This document shows positions 1 through 8,022 of a DNA stretch of 64,000 nucleotides, piece by piece (position 1 is the stretch's first letter; each line of letters starts with the position of its first letter). The notes beneath the pieces were generated by a model that did not search any database, was not told the DNA's origin, and saw nothing but the letters and a program-made list of their open reading frames with translations. The position numbers and the translations under genes are program-made. The stretch is from positions 120,514 through 184,513 of the forward strand of contig NZ_JACJUD010000008.1 of NCBI RefSeq assembly GCF_014174475.1, written 5' to 3'. Origin of the DNA: Aquipseudomonas ullengensis. Lineage in GTDB: Bacteria > Pseudomonadota > Gammaproteobacteria > Pseudomonadales > Pseudomonadaceae.

Positions 1-1
1 T

Positions 2-178
2 GCCCAGACCGGTTCCTATTCCGGATTGCTGACCCACTGTGTCATCACCTTCGCCTTGGGCTCGGTGCTGATTCTCACCCTAGGCCGCTACCCGAAGTTC
101 GACCAGCCGGAGCCGGCCGAGCAGGCTAGCCAGCGGCCCGATGACGACTTGTCGGGCCTTGCCCGTAACCAGGCGTGA
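2..178 (+). CDS. C-terminal end of a membrane protein, probably an MFS transporter (partial)
   Basis: An open frame enters from the left edge and stops at 176-178. The visible 58 residues hold one hydrophobic stretch of about 20 residues, followed by a charged, Pro/Glu/Asp-rich tail. This is what the last membrane helix and cytoplasmic tail of a 12-helix transporter look like. The stop lies 11 bases before the next start codon, so the two genes are probably co-transcribed. The MFS assignment is inference from this short tail; only an integral membrane C-terminus is seen. Confidence 0.5.
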   Translation, partial: AQTGSYSGLLTHCVITFALGSVLILTLGRYPKFDQPEPAEQASQRPDDDLSGLARNQA

Positions 179-189
179 GGAGTACGGAA

Positions 190-642
190 ATGAGCGGCAG
201 AAATGTCCAAGAAGTCAGCGCCTATGCGGCCAGTGTTCCACCCCTGCAAGGTATGGATCCCTTCCTGACGCACTTGGCGATCTATGGCACACCGGAGTTC
301 GACGAGGAGGGCGCAACTCTGCGCCTACGCCTCAAGGATCATCACATGAATGGTGGGGCTTCAGCCCACGGTGGATTGTTGATGACCCTGATGGACGTCG
401 TGCTGGCCTGCTGCACACTGGGTCATGGCAGCGGCCGCAGCTGCGTCACCGTGGAACTCAAGACCACCTTTATGCGTCCTGGCGGCATTAGCGGCAACCT
501 GCTGGTAGCCAGGGGTTTCCTGCGTTCCAGCGGCAAGTCCTTGGCGTTCTGCGATGGCGAGGTGCGTAACGAAGCGGGCGAGTTGCTCGCCACCGCGTCG
601 GGCACCTTCAAGTACGTGAATCGCAAGACGCCGGCAGCCTAG
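190..642 (+). CDS. PaaI-type hotdog thioesterase
   Basis: A 150-residue single hotdog-fold protein of the PaaI/YdiI family, which hydrolyses acyl- or aryl-CoA thioesters in the cytoplasm. The family motif is visible as HHMNGGASAHGG near residues 51-62, followed by a helix with MTLMD. The conserved strand TVELKTTFMRPG comes after that. The ATG at 190 follows a GAGGAG Shine-Dalgarno, which decides the start over an in-frame GTG at 175. In a CoA-pathway cluster such enzymes usually release stalled CoA intermediates; the actual substrate is unknown. Its stop codon TAG shares bases with the stop of the convergent gene (CTAG at 639-642). Confidence 0.85.
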   Translation: MSGRNVQEVSAYAASVPPLQGMDPFLTHLAIYGTPEFDEEGATLRLRLKDHHMNGGASAHGGLLMTLMDVVLACCTLGHGSGRSCVTVELKTTFMRPGGISGNLLVARGFLRSSGKSLAFCDGEVRNEAGELLATASGTFKYVNRKTPAA

Positions 643-1646
643 CGGGAGAACAGGCCCTGCGGGTCCAGCTGTTTCCGGAGCGCCCGCATGTCCTCTGCTT
701 CCGGCAGCTGAGCTAGGCCTGGCGCGCAGCCGTCCGGGGTGAAGCAGATCGCCTGGCCACCCAGGGCCTGAGCGTGGCGCTGGATCACCAGTGTCGGCTC
801 GGCGCTTTTTAGCCAGCGCTGGGTGCCGCCCCAGTCCAGAAGCACCGGCCCCGGCAACTTCCGCTGCGGGACACTTGCGTTCGCATGAATGCACCAGAGC
901 GGGCGCGGGTCACGGAAGAAGCTCAGGCGCTGTTCGCGCAGATCGTCCCACAGGCTGTCGCTAGTTTCTTCGCCGCCAATCAGGCTTCTTGCCCTTTTCA
1001 CTGCTTCCGGAGTGCCTTCCAGGCGTAGATAGAGCGCATCGCCGGTGTGGCAGCTTCCGCTGAGCGGGGAGGAGTAGCGCATCCAGCTGTGGAACTGGTG
1101 CAGGGCCAATGACTGGCTGATTTCCAGGCGCAGAGTCAGGCTCTGGCGAGGCTTTTGTCGTACTCGCAGGCATATCTCGGATATCACACCCAGGCGGCCA
1201 AGGCTGCCAGCCACCAGTCGGCTCGGAATATCCTCGCCACCAAAGTGGCGCATCTGCCCCGTGCCATCGATCAAGCTGCCGCCTTGGAGGTGCTCCGCCA
1301 CGCCACCGGCCCAGGGCCGGCGAGGGCCGGCCAGGCCCGTGGCAACCATGCCACCGACTGTGGCGTTGTTTGAGAACGCCGGTGGCTCAAAGGCGAGCAT
1401 CAACTGATGTTCATCCAGGGTGGCGCTGAGCTCCTGCAACGCTGTGCCTGCTCGTGCGCGAATCCAATGTTGCGTTGGGTCGAGTTCGAGAATTCCACTG
1501 TGGTTGCGACTGTCCAGGGTTTCTCCTGAAGTGCCCAGACCCAGAAAGGTTTTGCTGTCGCCGCCGCTGATTCGCAGCTTGGCACTCCTTGCCTGGGCGG
1601 AACGGATGGTGTCGATCATCTGTGCACTGGCGTCGTGATCCTTCAT
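639..1646 (-). CDS. FAD-linked oxidase, GlcE-like (glycolate oxidase FAD-binding subunit family)
   Basis: About 335 residues with a PCMH-type FAD-binding domain. The family features seen are the N-terminal ISGGDSKTFLG stretch, the ARAGT / LAFEPP / ATVGGMVATGLAGPRRPW core, and a C-terminal LLDWGGTQRWLK like that of GlcE. GlcE normally works with GlcD and GlcF, but neither is nearby, so this copy stands alone and its substrate is unlikely to be simple glycolate. The open frame extends to 1712. I take the ATG at 1646 because an AGGAC ribosome site precedes it and because the longer form would run through the regulatory box at 1669-1689. It is divergent from the TesB gene and convergent with the PaaI thioesterase. 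Confidence 0.75.
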   Translation of the reverse strand: MKDHDASAQMIDTIRSAQARSAKLRISGGDSKTFLGLGTSGETLDSRNHSGILELDPTQHWIRARAGTALQELSATLDEHQLMLAFEPPAFSNNATVGGMVATGLAGPRRPWAGGVAEHLQGGSLIDGTGQMRHFGGEDIPSRLVAGSLGRLGVISEICLRVRQKPRQSLTLRLEISQSLALHQFHSWMRYSSPLSGSCHTGDALYLRLEGTPEAVKRARSLIGGEETSDSLWDDLREQRLSFFRDPRPLWCIHANASVPQRKLPGPVLLDWGGTQRWLKSAEPTLVIQRHAQALGGQAICFTPDGCAPGLAQLPEAEDMRALRKQLDPQGLFSR

Positions 1647-1668
1647 CGCTGTCCTGGCTGATTTCAAT

Positions 1669-1689
1669 AATTGACTATGTGTCAGTTTA
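1669..1689. promoter_or_regulatory. Regulatory box 1 (shared dyad)
   Basis: Left arm AATTGA, 7-base spacer, right arm TCAGTT. It sits between the divergent GlcE-like gene (23 bases to its start) and tesB (61 bases to its start). One of 13 copies of ARCTGA-N7-TYAGYT in this window. Confidence 0.7.
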
Positions 1690-1750
1690 TTGGTTAGTTT
1701 CACAGCCATCAACCAGGGCTTGAAAAGCCAGTTTTCGGAGTACGGATTTC

Positions 1751-2611
1751 ATGACTGCAGCAGTGCTAGCTCCACAGAACTGGAGCCAGAAACACCTGGC
1801 GGAGCTGTTTGTGCTGGAGCAGGAAGCTTGCGGTTCATTCCTGGCCAGTACCCACGACACCAACCTCAATGGTCGGGTGTTCGGCGGCCAGCTGCTGGGG
1901 CAGGTATTGGCCATCGCGCAGCGCTGCAGCCCGGAGCTGATGCCTGCGACACTGCATTGCCTGTTCCTCCAGGGAGCGCGCACCGACCAGCCATTGCACT
2001 ACCGGGTGACGCCCTTGCAGAAGGGCAAACGTTTCACCAGCTTGCATGTCAGCGGCCAGCAGGGAGCACGTCGGGTAGTGGATGCGCAAGTCACCCTGCA
2101 GGCGCCGATCAGTGGCTTTTGTCACATGGAAACGGTGGCCGAACTGCCCGGGCCAGAAGAGCTGCAGGCGCTGGATGTCATCGAAGACGGTCGTTGGGCA
2201 CGCTTTGTCAGGCCGTTCGTGGAGCTGCGCATCGTCGAGCCGCAGCGCTATCTGCGGCAATGCGCCGGAGAGCCGGCCATCGCCTACTGGTTGAAGCTGC
2301 GCGAGCGGCTGCCGGCATCGCCTGCAGTGCACGCCCAGGCCTTGGCCTATCTCAGCGACTACTGGATCAATTCGGCGGCAATCAGCTACCACGTGCCTAT
2401 CCAGCACGCGCGGGACCGACTGTTCGTCTCCAGCCTCAACCATTCCTTATGGTTCCACCAGCCAGTGGTGGCCGATGACTGGCTGTTATTCGTCTGCGAG
2501 AGCCCAAGCATGCAGCGGGGGCGCGGCCTTACCCAGGCACGGGTATATGACCGGGCGCGCAACCTGGTGGCATCCATTGCCCAGGATTGTCTTGTTGGGG
2601 AGCGGGAGTAG
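1751..2611 (+). CDS. tesB: Acyl-CoA thioesterase II (TesB family)
   Basis: 286 residues, the same length as the E. coli enzyme, with the double-hotdog TesB layout. The N-terminal NGRVFGGQLLGQVL segment, the LHCLFLQGARTDQPLHYRV strand and the C-terminal hotdog with HSLWFH and LTQARVYDRARNLVASIAQDCL are all as expected. It hydrolyses medium- to long-chain acyl-CoA in the cytosol and would free CoA when pathway intermediates accumulate. The start at 1751 follows a CGGAG element. It is monocistronic, faces the hydrolase gene convergently, and lies downstream of regulatory box 1. The symbol reflects family membership only. Confidence 0.88.
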   Translation: MTAAVLAPQNWSQKHLAELFVLEQEACGSFLASTHDTNLNGRVFGGQLLGQVLAIAQRCSPELMPATLHCLFLQGARTDQPLHYRVTPLQKGKRFTSLHVSGQQGARRVVDAQVTLQAPISGFCHMETVAELPGPEELQALDVIEDGRWARFVRPFVELRIVEPQRYLRQCAGEPAIAYWLKLRERLPASPAVHAQALAYLSDYWINSAAISYHVPIQHARDRLFVSSLNHSLWFHQPVVADDWLLFVCESPSMQRGRGLTQARVYDRARNLVASIAQDCLVGERE

Positions 2612-2695
2612 GGAGGGCCTACCTGAATGGGCTGCCCTTTTCCCTCCGCGAGATGATTGGGGTGAGGGCATGAGGGGAGTGCAGGGCCTGGACAG

Positions 2696-3571
2696 CTACA
2701 GCCCTGTGTCTGTCTGCTGTTCCTGTGGCAACGGATGGTGTTCCCGCAGGAAGTCGATAATGGCGGCGTTAAAGCGGTCGTTCTTGTCGCCAGCGACCAT
2801 GTGTCCAGCGCCCTCGATATCGACGAAAGCCAACGGCAGCATATGGCGCAGTTCCTCCACGCCTTCTGGGCTGACCACGTCGCTTTGACGGCCGCGTACC
2901 AGCAGGGTGGGTATTTGGATCGTCGCAGCTGCCGCCGCCATCGTCTGGCTAATATGCGCGACCTTTTCCAGATGGTTGCCGGCGATAAAGCGCGGGTCCC
3001 AGTGCCAGTACCAGCGGCCGTTGTCGCGTTGGCGTAGATTCTTGGCGAGGCCGCTGAGATCACTGGGTGGAGGGCGGTTGGGGTTGTAGGCGCCAACCAC
3101 TTCGGCGGCCTGCTCCAACGAAGCGAAGCCGTCCGGGTGCTGGGTCATGAATCCAAGGATATGTTCAATACCCTGGGGCTCAAGGCGCGGCGTGACGTCC
3201 ACCAGTACCAGTGCCTTGGCGATGTCTGGATAGCGCCCGCAGGCCACCAGCGAATGGGTGCCGCCCATGGAAGCGCCGACCAAAGCTGGAGGGCTACCAC
3301 CCAGAGCTTTGATCACCGCCAGCAGGTCAGCGACTTGGGCCTCCAGGCTGTAATCGCCGTCCTCGACCCAGTCGGATTCGCCATGGCCGCGGGCGTCCAC
3401 TGACACCGCGCGGTAACCTTTTTCGGCCAAGATCTGGTGGGCGCGCGCCCAAGAGTGGCGGGTTTGCCCGCCACCGTGGAGGAGCACTACCGTAGGGGCG
3501 CTCCCGGCGCCGGAGAGATCCACCGCGAGGCGGTTCCCACTGGCGCCTTTGAACCAGATCCGCACTTTCAT
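2696..3571 (-). CDS. Alpha/beta hydrolase
   Basis: 291 residues with a complete alpha/beta hydrolase core. The oxyanion-side LLHGGGQTRHSW is near residue 30, DARGHGES near 59, the nucleophile elbow GASMGG has Ser101, and the catalytic His lies in AGHMVAG near the C-terminus. The start at 3571 is preceded by GAGGAAA; longer frames are unlikely because they would overlap the upstream ligase. It lies 13 bases downstream of the CoA-ligase gene, so the two form one operon. It could be an esterase, a lactonase or a C-C hydrolase; the sequence does not decide. Confidence 0.82.
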   Translation of the reverse strand: MKVRIWFKGASGNRLAVDLSGAGSAPTVVLLHGGGQTRHSWARAHQILAEKGYRAVSVDARGHGESDWVEDGDYSLEAQVADLLAVIKALGGSPPALVGASMGGTHSLVACGRYPDIAKALVLVDVTPRLEPQGIEHILGFMTQHPDGFASLEQAAEVVGAYNPNRPPPSDLSGLAKNLRQRDNGRWYWHWDPRFIAGNHLEKVAHISQTMAAAAATIQIPTLLVRGRQSDVVSPEGVEELRHMLPLAFVDIEGAGHMVAGDKNDRFNAAIIDFLREHHPLPQEQQTDTGL

Positions 3572-3584
3572 CGCGTCCGTTTCC

Positions 3585-5210
3585 TCAGCGCTTTGCAAGC
3601 TTGAAGCCGGCTTTTTCACGGTCCCAGGTGCTGGTGGTGACGCCTTCATCACGCAGCTGGAACTTGTAGATGCGGCCCAGCGGGCTCTTCGGCAGAGCAC
3701 TACGGAACTCGATATAGCGCGGGACTGCGTAGTAGGGCATTTGCTCGGCCGCCCAGCTGCACAAGTCTAATTCGCTCAGCACGGTGTCCGGTTTGAGAGT
3801 GATGGTCACCTTCAATTCGTCCTCGCCCAGATCGGAGAGCACTGCATGGGCGGCCACTTCGTCCACGGCTGGGTGCTGCAGGAAGGCGCTTTCCACCTCG
3901 AAGCTGGAAATGTTCTCGCCCCGGCGACGCAGGTAGTCCTTCTTGCGATCGAGGAAATAGAAATAGTCATCCTCGTCGAACATGCCGATGTCGCCGGTGT
4001 GGAACCACATGTTGCGCATGACCTTGAGGGTATCTTCCGGACGCTTCCAGTAGCCCTCGAACATGATGTGTGGCTTGCGCGGCCGAACGATGATCTCGCC
4101 GGGAGTGTTGGGCGGCAATTCGTTGTCGTGGTCATCGACGATGCGTACGTCGAAGTATTCCGTGTTGCGTTTGCCGGAGCTGTTCGGACGCATCGGAGTA
4201 CCGAATGGCAGGATGGTAGGCAGCGAGCATTCGCTCAGGCCGAAGCCGCCAACGACGGTGTGGGTGACGCCGAAGCGTTCTTTCCACTGCTGCTGCACTG
4301 GCACTGGGAACGGCGCGCCCCAGACTGCTTTGATCTGGCCGAAGCAGCGCTTCATCGAGTCGTTATCTGGCGCGCCGGCCAGCATCGGCATCATCGCCGC
4401 CAACAGGCCTACGTCATTGGCGCCGGTGCGCTCTATTTCCGGCCAGAAGTTGGAAACCGAGAAGCGCGGGTAGATGGCGACCTGAGCGCCGACCATCATG
4501 TTGCACAGGATACTGGTAGCCACGGCATTGAAATGGAACAGCGGTAGCGGAGTCCAGGTGATGGTCGTTTCATCTCGATTTGTGATCATCAGCATCTGCC
4601 GCGCCAGGCTGCACGTATAGTTGTGACTGATCATGCAGCCCTTGGACGGGCCAGTAGTGCCGCCAGTATAAATGAGCATGGCCAGGTCACCTGGCTCTAC
4701 GTCAACGTCTGGCTCACTGGTGTCATCGCTGAGAATGCTGGTCCAGGGCAGCAGTTGTTTGTTAAACACAAGGTCGGGCGTGTTGCCGCGATAGACCAGG
4801 GTTTCCAGCTTCGGCAGCTTGTCGGCGATGCTGGCCACGCGCTCGGCATAATCGTGTTCGGCGATCACTACGGCAGCATCGGCGTCCGATACCTGGTGGC
4901 GTAGGAAGTCCCCCTTGAGCGCAGTGTTTACGGGCACGCTTATCGCGCCAAGCTTGTTGATGGCGAACCAGATGGCTACGGCATCTGCCGAGTTGTCGAG
5001 GATGGTTACTACCGTCTGCCCTTTACAAATACCCAAGGCGCTCAGTCCGTTGGCAAGACGACAGGCTGTCCGGTTCAGTTCGGCGAAGCTGTAGGTCTCG
5101 CCAAGAAACTCGAGGAACTGTCGGTCGCCATACTTCTCTGCGGAGCGTTGCAGCACGGCGTTGATGGTATCGACCTGATCAGTGCTCCAGCCGGGTTCGC
5201 GTGTTGACAT
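3585..5210 (-). CDS. AMP-dependent acyl-CoA synthetase/ligase (CaiC-like)
   Basis: 541 residues of the ANL superfamily, converting a carboxylic acid plus ATP and CoA to acyl-CoA and AMP. Seen are the P-loop YTGGTTGPSKG (residues about 176-186), the GFGLSE A5 motif, the hinge DRKKDYLRRRGENISS and the C-terminal lysine region PKSPLGRIYK. The overall pattern is closest to carnitine/crotonobetaine-type CoA ligases, but substrate cannot be read from it. It heads a two-gene operon with the hydrolase downstream and is divergent from the thiolase-like gene at 5454. Regulatory box 2 is 127 bases upstream. Confidence 0.88.
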   Translation of the reverse strand: MSTREPGWSTDQVDTINAVLQRSAEKYGDRQFLEFLGETYSFAELNRTACRLANGLSALGICKGQTVVTILDNSADAVAIWFAINKLGAISVPVNTALKGDFLRHQVSDADAAVVIAEHDYAERVASIADKLPKLETLVYRGNTPDLVFNKQLLPWTSILSDDTSEPDVDVEPGDLAMLIYTGGTTGPSKGCMISHNYTCSLARQMLMITNRDETTITWTPLPLFHFNAVATSILCNMMVGAQVAIYPRFSVSNFWPEIERTGANDVGLLAAMMPMLAGAPDNDSMKRCFGQIKAVWGAPFPVPVQQQWKERFGVTHTVVGGFGLSECSLPTILPFGTPMRPNSSGKRNTEYFDVRIVDDHDNELPPNTPGEIIVRPRKPHIMFEGYWKRPEDTLKVMRNMWFHTGDIGMFDEDDYFYFLDRKKDYLRRRGENISSFEVESAFLQHPAVDEVAAHAVLSDLGEDELKVTITLKPDTVLSELDLCSWAAEQMPYYAVPRYIEFRSALPKSPLGRIYKFQLRDEGVTTSTWDREKAGFKLAKR

Positions 5211-5336
5211 ATATCTGGACCTCGATGTTGTTTTTGTAGGCGCCTCTCGTCGAGCCTGAATTGAGAGGCAGTTCCGTTACCATGGCCAGCAGTCAGGTTG
5301 CTTCAGCGTCGGCCGCTTTGGCCATTGGTGGGCTAA

Positions 5337-5357
5337 AACTGACTGTTTGACATTTTT
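5337..5357. promoter_or_regulatory. Regulatory box 2 (degenerate right arm)
   Basis: Left arm AACTGA is perfect. After the 7-base spacer the right arm reads ACATTT, a poor match. It lies midway in the divergent region between the ligase (5210) and the thiolase-like gene (5454), the position expected of the shared dyad. Confidence 0.45.
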
Positions 5358-5453
5358 TAGAGTCTGCCGCAGTCTGGATGGGGGGTCAATACTCTCTCGA
5401 AGAGTCCACCCTGAACTCGCCTGAAACCCGATAACAAGCAAAGAGGAAGCTCC

Positions 5454-6638
5454 ATGGTGTCGGCTCTGGAACGAACAGCGATCATTTCTGGCATCGGCCA
5501 GTCGGCAGTGGGGCGCCGGTTGGGGCGCACAGGTCTGGATCTTACGCTCGAAGCCGTTATGGCGGCGCTGGCGGACGCGGGCCTGGATCGCAGTCAGATA
5601 GATGGTGTGGCCAGTTGGCCGGGCTATCGCGCCGACATGCCATCCTTCTCGCCAGTGTCCATCGGTCAGGTCAAGGAAGCCCTAGGGTTGGAGCTGAATT
5701 GGTACTGCGCGGGTAATGAAGCGACCCAGATGAGTGCCCTGATCAATGCCTGCATGGCTGTGTCCTCGGGCCAGGCGCGTCACGTCCTGTGCTTTCGCAC
5801 CATGACCGAATCCAGCGCCATGGCCCAAGGGGTGCGCTCCAGCACCGTGGGTGGGGGCGCGCAGCGGGTATCCGGCTTCGCTGAGTTTCTGGTGCCGTTC
5901 CAGGCTACGTCCGCAGCCAACTGGGTGGCCCTGGCCGCCAGCCGTTACTTCCATGAGTTTGGGGTCCGTCGCGAGCAGTTGGCGGCCATTGCCCTGAACG
6001 CCCGGCGTAACGCCATGCTCAACCCCAAGGCGGTTTACCGCGATCCGCTCAGTCTTGACCAGTACATGGAGGCGCGGATGATTTCCACGCCGCTGTGCCT
6101 GTTCGACTGCGACGTGCCGGTGGACGGCTCCACCGTGCTGATCATCTCGCACCGTGACACCGCAGCGGATCTGCGCAGCAAGCCGGTATTCGTCGAATCC
6201 ATCTGCGGCCCGTTCAGTGGTCGTGATGCTTGGGATCAGATGGACGATCTGACTCGTTACAGTGCCGAGGCCTGCGGTAAACGCCTGTGGAGCCGCACGG
6301 ATTACAAACCGGCGGATGTCGATTTGGCTGAACTCTATGACGGCTTCAGCTTCCTCTCGCTGCTGTGGCTTGAGGGGTTGGGCTTCTGCGGTCGAGGTGA
6401 GGCGGCGGCGTTCGTCGAGGGTGGCCAGCGCATTGCACTCGATGGCGAATTGCCCCTGTCTACCCACGGCGGTCAACTTTCGGCCGGTCGCCTGCACGGC
6501 CTCGGTCATGTGCACGAGGCCGTGGTGCAGCTACGTGGCGAGGGCGAGGCACGCCAGGTTCCGGGCAATCCGAAACTGGCCATGGCCAGCAATGGCGGCG
6601 GCCCGCTGGCCGGTGCGGTGCTGTTGTCGCGCGAGTGA
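5454..6638 (+). CDS. Thiolase-superfamily (SCP-x/Ltp2-like) protein lacking the catalytic Cys
   Basis: 394 residues with the thiolase fold of lipid-transfer-protein type enzymes. Where thiolases carry the acyl-accepting Cys (C-A-T-G-S-T-A-L), this protein reads E-A-T-Q-M-S-A-L. The C-terminal GHP-type loop is changed to S-A-G-R-L-H-G. It therefore cannot run ordinary thiolysis. Known relatives such as Ltp2 act as retro-aldolases on tertiary beta-hydroxyacyl-CoAs together with a DUF35 protein. The ATG at 5454 follows AAAGAGGAAG. A DUF35 gene exists at 60993-61400 but not next door. The retro-aldolase role is inference. Confidence 0.78.
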   Translation: MVSALERTAIISGIGQSAVGRRLGRTGLDLTLEAVMAALADAGLDRSQIDGVASWPGYRADMPSFSPVSIGQVKEALGLELNWYCAGNEATQMSALINACMAVSSGQARHVLCFRTMTESSAMAQGVRSSTVGGGAQRVSGFAEFLVPFQATSAANWVALAASRYFHEFGVRREQLAAIALNARRNAMLNPKAVYRDPLSLDQYMEARMISTPLCLFDCDVPVDGSTVLIISHRDTAADLRSKPVFVESICGPFSGRDAWDQMDDLTRYSAEACGKRLWSRTDYKPADVDLAELYDGFSFLSLLWLEGLGFCGRGEAAAFVEGGQRIALDGELPLSTHGGQLSAGRLHGLGHVHEAVVQLRGEGEARQVPGNPKLAMASNGGGPLAGAVLLSRE

Positions 6639-6648
6639 CGCCTGGATT

Positions 6649-6680
6649 GGTGCTCCGCCACATGATCAGGTGGGAGCACC
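6649..6680 (+). other. Intergenic stem-loop
   Basis: GGTGCTC pairs with GAGCACC and, inside that, CCAC pairs with GTGG, with a two-base bulge and an 8-base loop. No T-run follows. It separates the thiolase-like gene from the solute-binding protein gene and could shape relative mRNA levels. Confidence 0.4.
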
Positions 6681-6728
6681 CTCTGCATACGCAGTAACGA
6701 TCAGCACAAAACCTTCAAGGAGACGGAC

Positions 6729-7925
6729 ATGAGAGTCCTGGTCGCCGCATTGGCTTTTTTTTGCCTGCAATTCCAGGCGTTCGCCGCAGAGCCCCTGGTG
6801 ATCGGGCTCAGCTATCCCAGTACTGGAAGCTACAAGTGGGAGGGGTTGTCGCAAAAGCGCGGGGCACTGATGGCGGTGGAGGAGATCAATCGCGAAGGCG
6901 GCGTCCTGGGCCGGCAGCTCAAACTGGTCAGCCGGAACAGCGGCGCCATGCCCGATCGGGCGGTGCAGAACGTCGAGCGCCTGGCGGCCGACGGCGCCGT
7001 GATGCTAATGGGCGGTGCCTCCAGTGACGAGGTCATAGCCGCCGGCGAACGTGCCCGGCAATTGCACTTGCCGTACTTCGTGCCCACCGCCTACTCCAAT
7101 CGGGTGACGGGTCGCGCCGGTCACGCCTTCTTGTTCCGGGAAGGGGCGAGTGCCCGGATGGCCAATAACCTGCTGATGGAGTACCTGGAGACCACACTGC
7201 CGGGAAAACGCTACTTCATCATCACCAGCGACACTGTTATCCCCAATGGCCGGAGCAGCGACCTGGGCGAGGCCTCACGTAGTCGTGACCTGTCCAGTCA
7301 GCGCCACTACCGCGAAGCGCTCAAGCAAGCCGCCCAAAGCAAGACCGAGGTGCTGATCCTGATGCTGTATGGCACGGACGTGGTGAACGCCATGCGCATG
7401 GTGGATCACCTGGGGCTGAAGAAACGCATGCAGGTGGTGGTACCCAACCTCAATCAGGACGTGGTCGACCAGGCCGGGCCAGCCTTGATGAGTGGCGTGA
7501 TCGGTACTGACACCTGGACCTGGCGGGTGCCTGAGCGCGAGGGCAACCCGAGCGGCAAGCGCTTCGTCGCCGACTACAGCGGTCGCTACCAGAGTTACCC
7601 CTCCAGTGCCGCCGCCTCGGCCTACGGCATTGTTCGGCAATGGGCCGACGCGGCGGTACGCGCCGGCACGACGGAGTCGACGGCAGTGATCGCGGCCCTG
7701 GAAGGCCACACTTATCGCCTCCTCAAGGATGAGCAGACTTGGCGCGCACTGGATCACCAGAACCTGCAGGGTATGTATGTGGTCAGGGTCAAGCCGCGGG
7801 CGGAGGTTCTCAAGGACGAACTGAAACAGGATTACTTCGAGATCCTCTACTGGATGGAGGGCGAGGTGGCCGCGCCGACTGAGAAAGAGGTGCTCTGGGA
7901 GCGCAGTCCGGAAGGGCCTGAGTGA
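6729..7925 (+). CDS. ABC transporter substrate-binding protein (branched-chain amino acid type)
   Basis: 398 residues starting with a clear signal peptide (hydrophobic core up to AFA|AEP at about residue 20), followed by a type I periplasmic binding fold of the Peripla_BP_6 class: VIGLSYPSTGSYKWEG, GGVLGRQLKLV and a LMGGASSDEV segment. Such proteins carry amides, aromatic acids and other small organic acids to ABC permeases. No permease or ATPase gene is in the window, so this is an orphan that may share a permease elsewhere or act as a periplasmic sensor. A CAAGGAGA Shine-Dalgarno precedes the ATG. Confidence 0.82.
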   Translation: MRVLVAALAFFCLQFQAFAAEPLVIGLSYPSTGSYKWEGLSQKRGALMAVEEINREGGVLGRQLKLVSRNSGAMPDRAVQNVERLAADGAVMLMGGASSDEVIAAGERARQLHLPYFVPTAYSNRVTGRAGHAFLFREGASARMANNLLMEYLETTLPGKRYFIITSDTVIPNGRSSDLGEASRSRDLSSQRHYREALKQAAQSKTEVLILMLYGTDVVNAMRMVDHLGLKKRMQVVVPNLNQDVVDQAGPALMSGVIGTDTWTWRVPEREGNPSGKRFVADYSGRYQSYPSSAAASAYGIVRQWADAAVRAGTTESTAVIAALEGHTYRLLKDEQTWRALDHQNLQGMYVVRVKPRAEVLKDELKQDYFEILYWMEGEVAAPTEKEVLWERSPEGPE

Positions 7926-7966
7926 TTCCCTAGCCTGTTCGTGGAAAGGCATTGGCGAAGGCATAA

Positions 7967-7987
7967 AACTGATGATATGTTACTTAG
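7967..7987. promoter_or_regulatory. Regulatory box 3 (shared dyad)
   Basis: Left arm AACTGA, 7-base spacer ending in TATG, right arm TTACTT. It lies 35 bases before the GMC oxidoreductase start and closely resembles box 5. Confidence 0.65.
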
Positions 7988-8022
7988 CGGTAACGTAAAA
8001 CAACAACAATCAGGTGCCTGCC

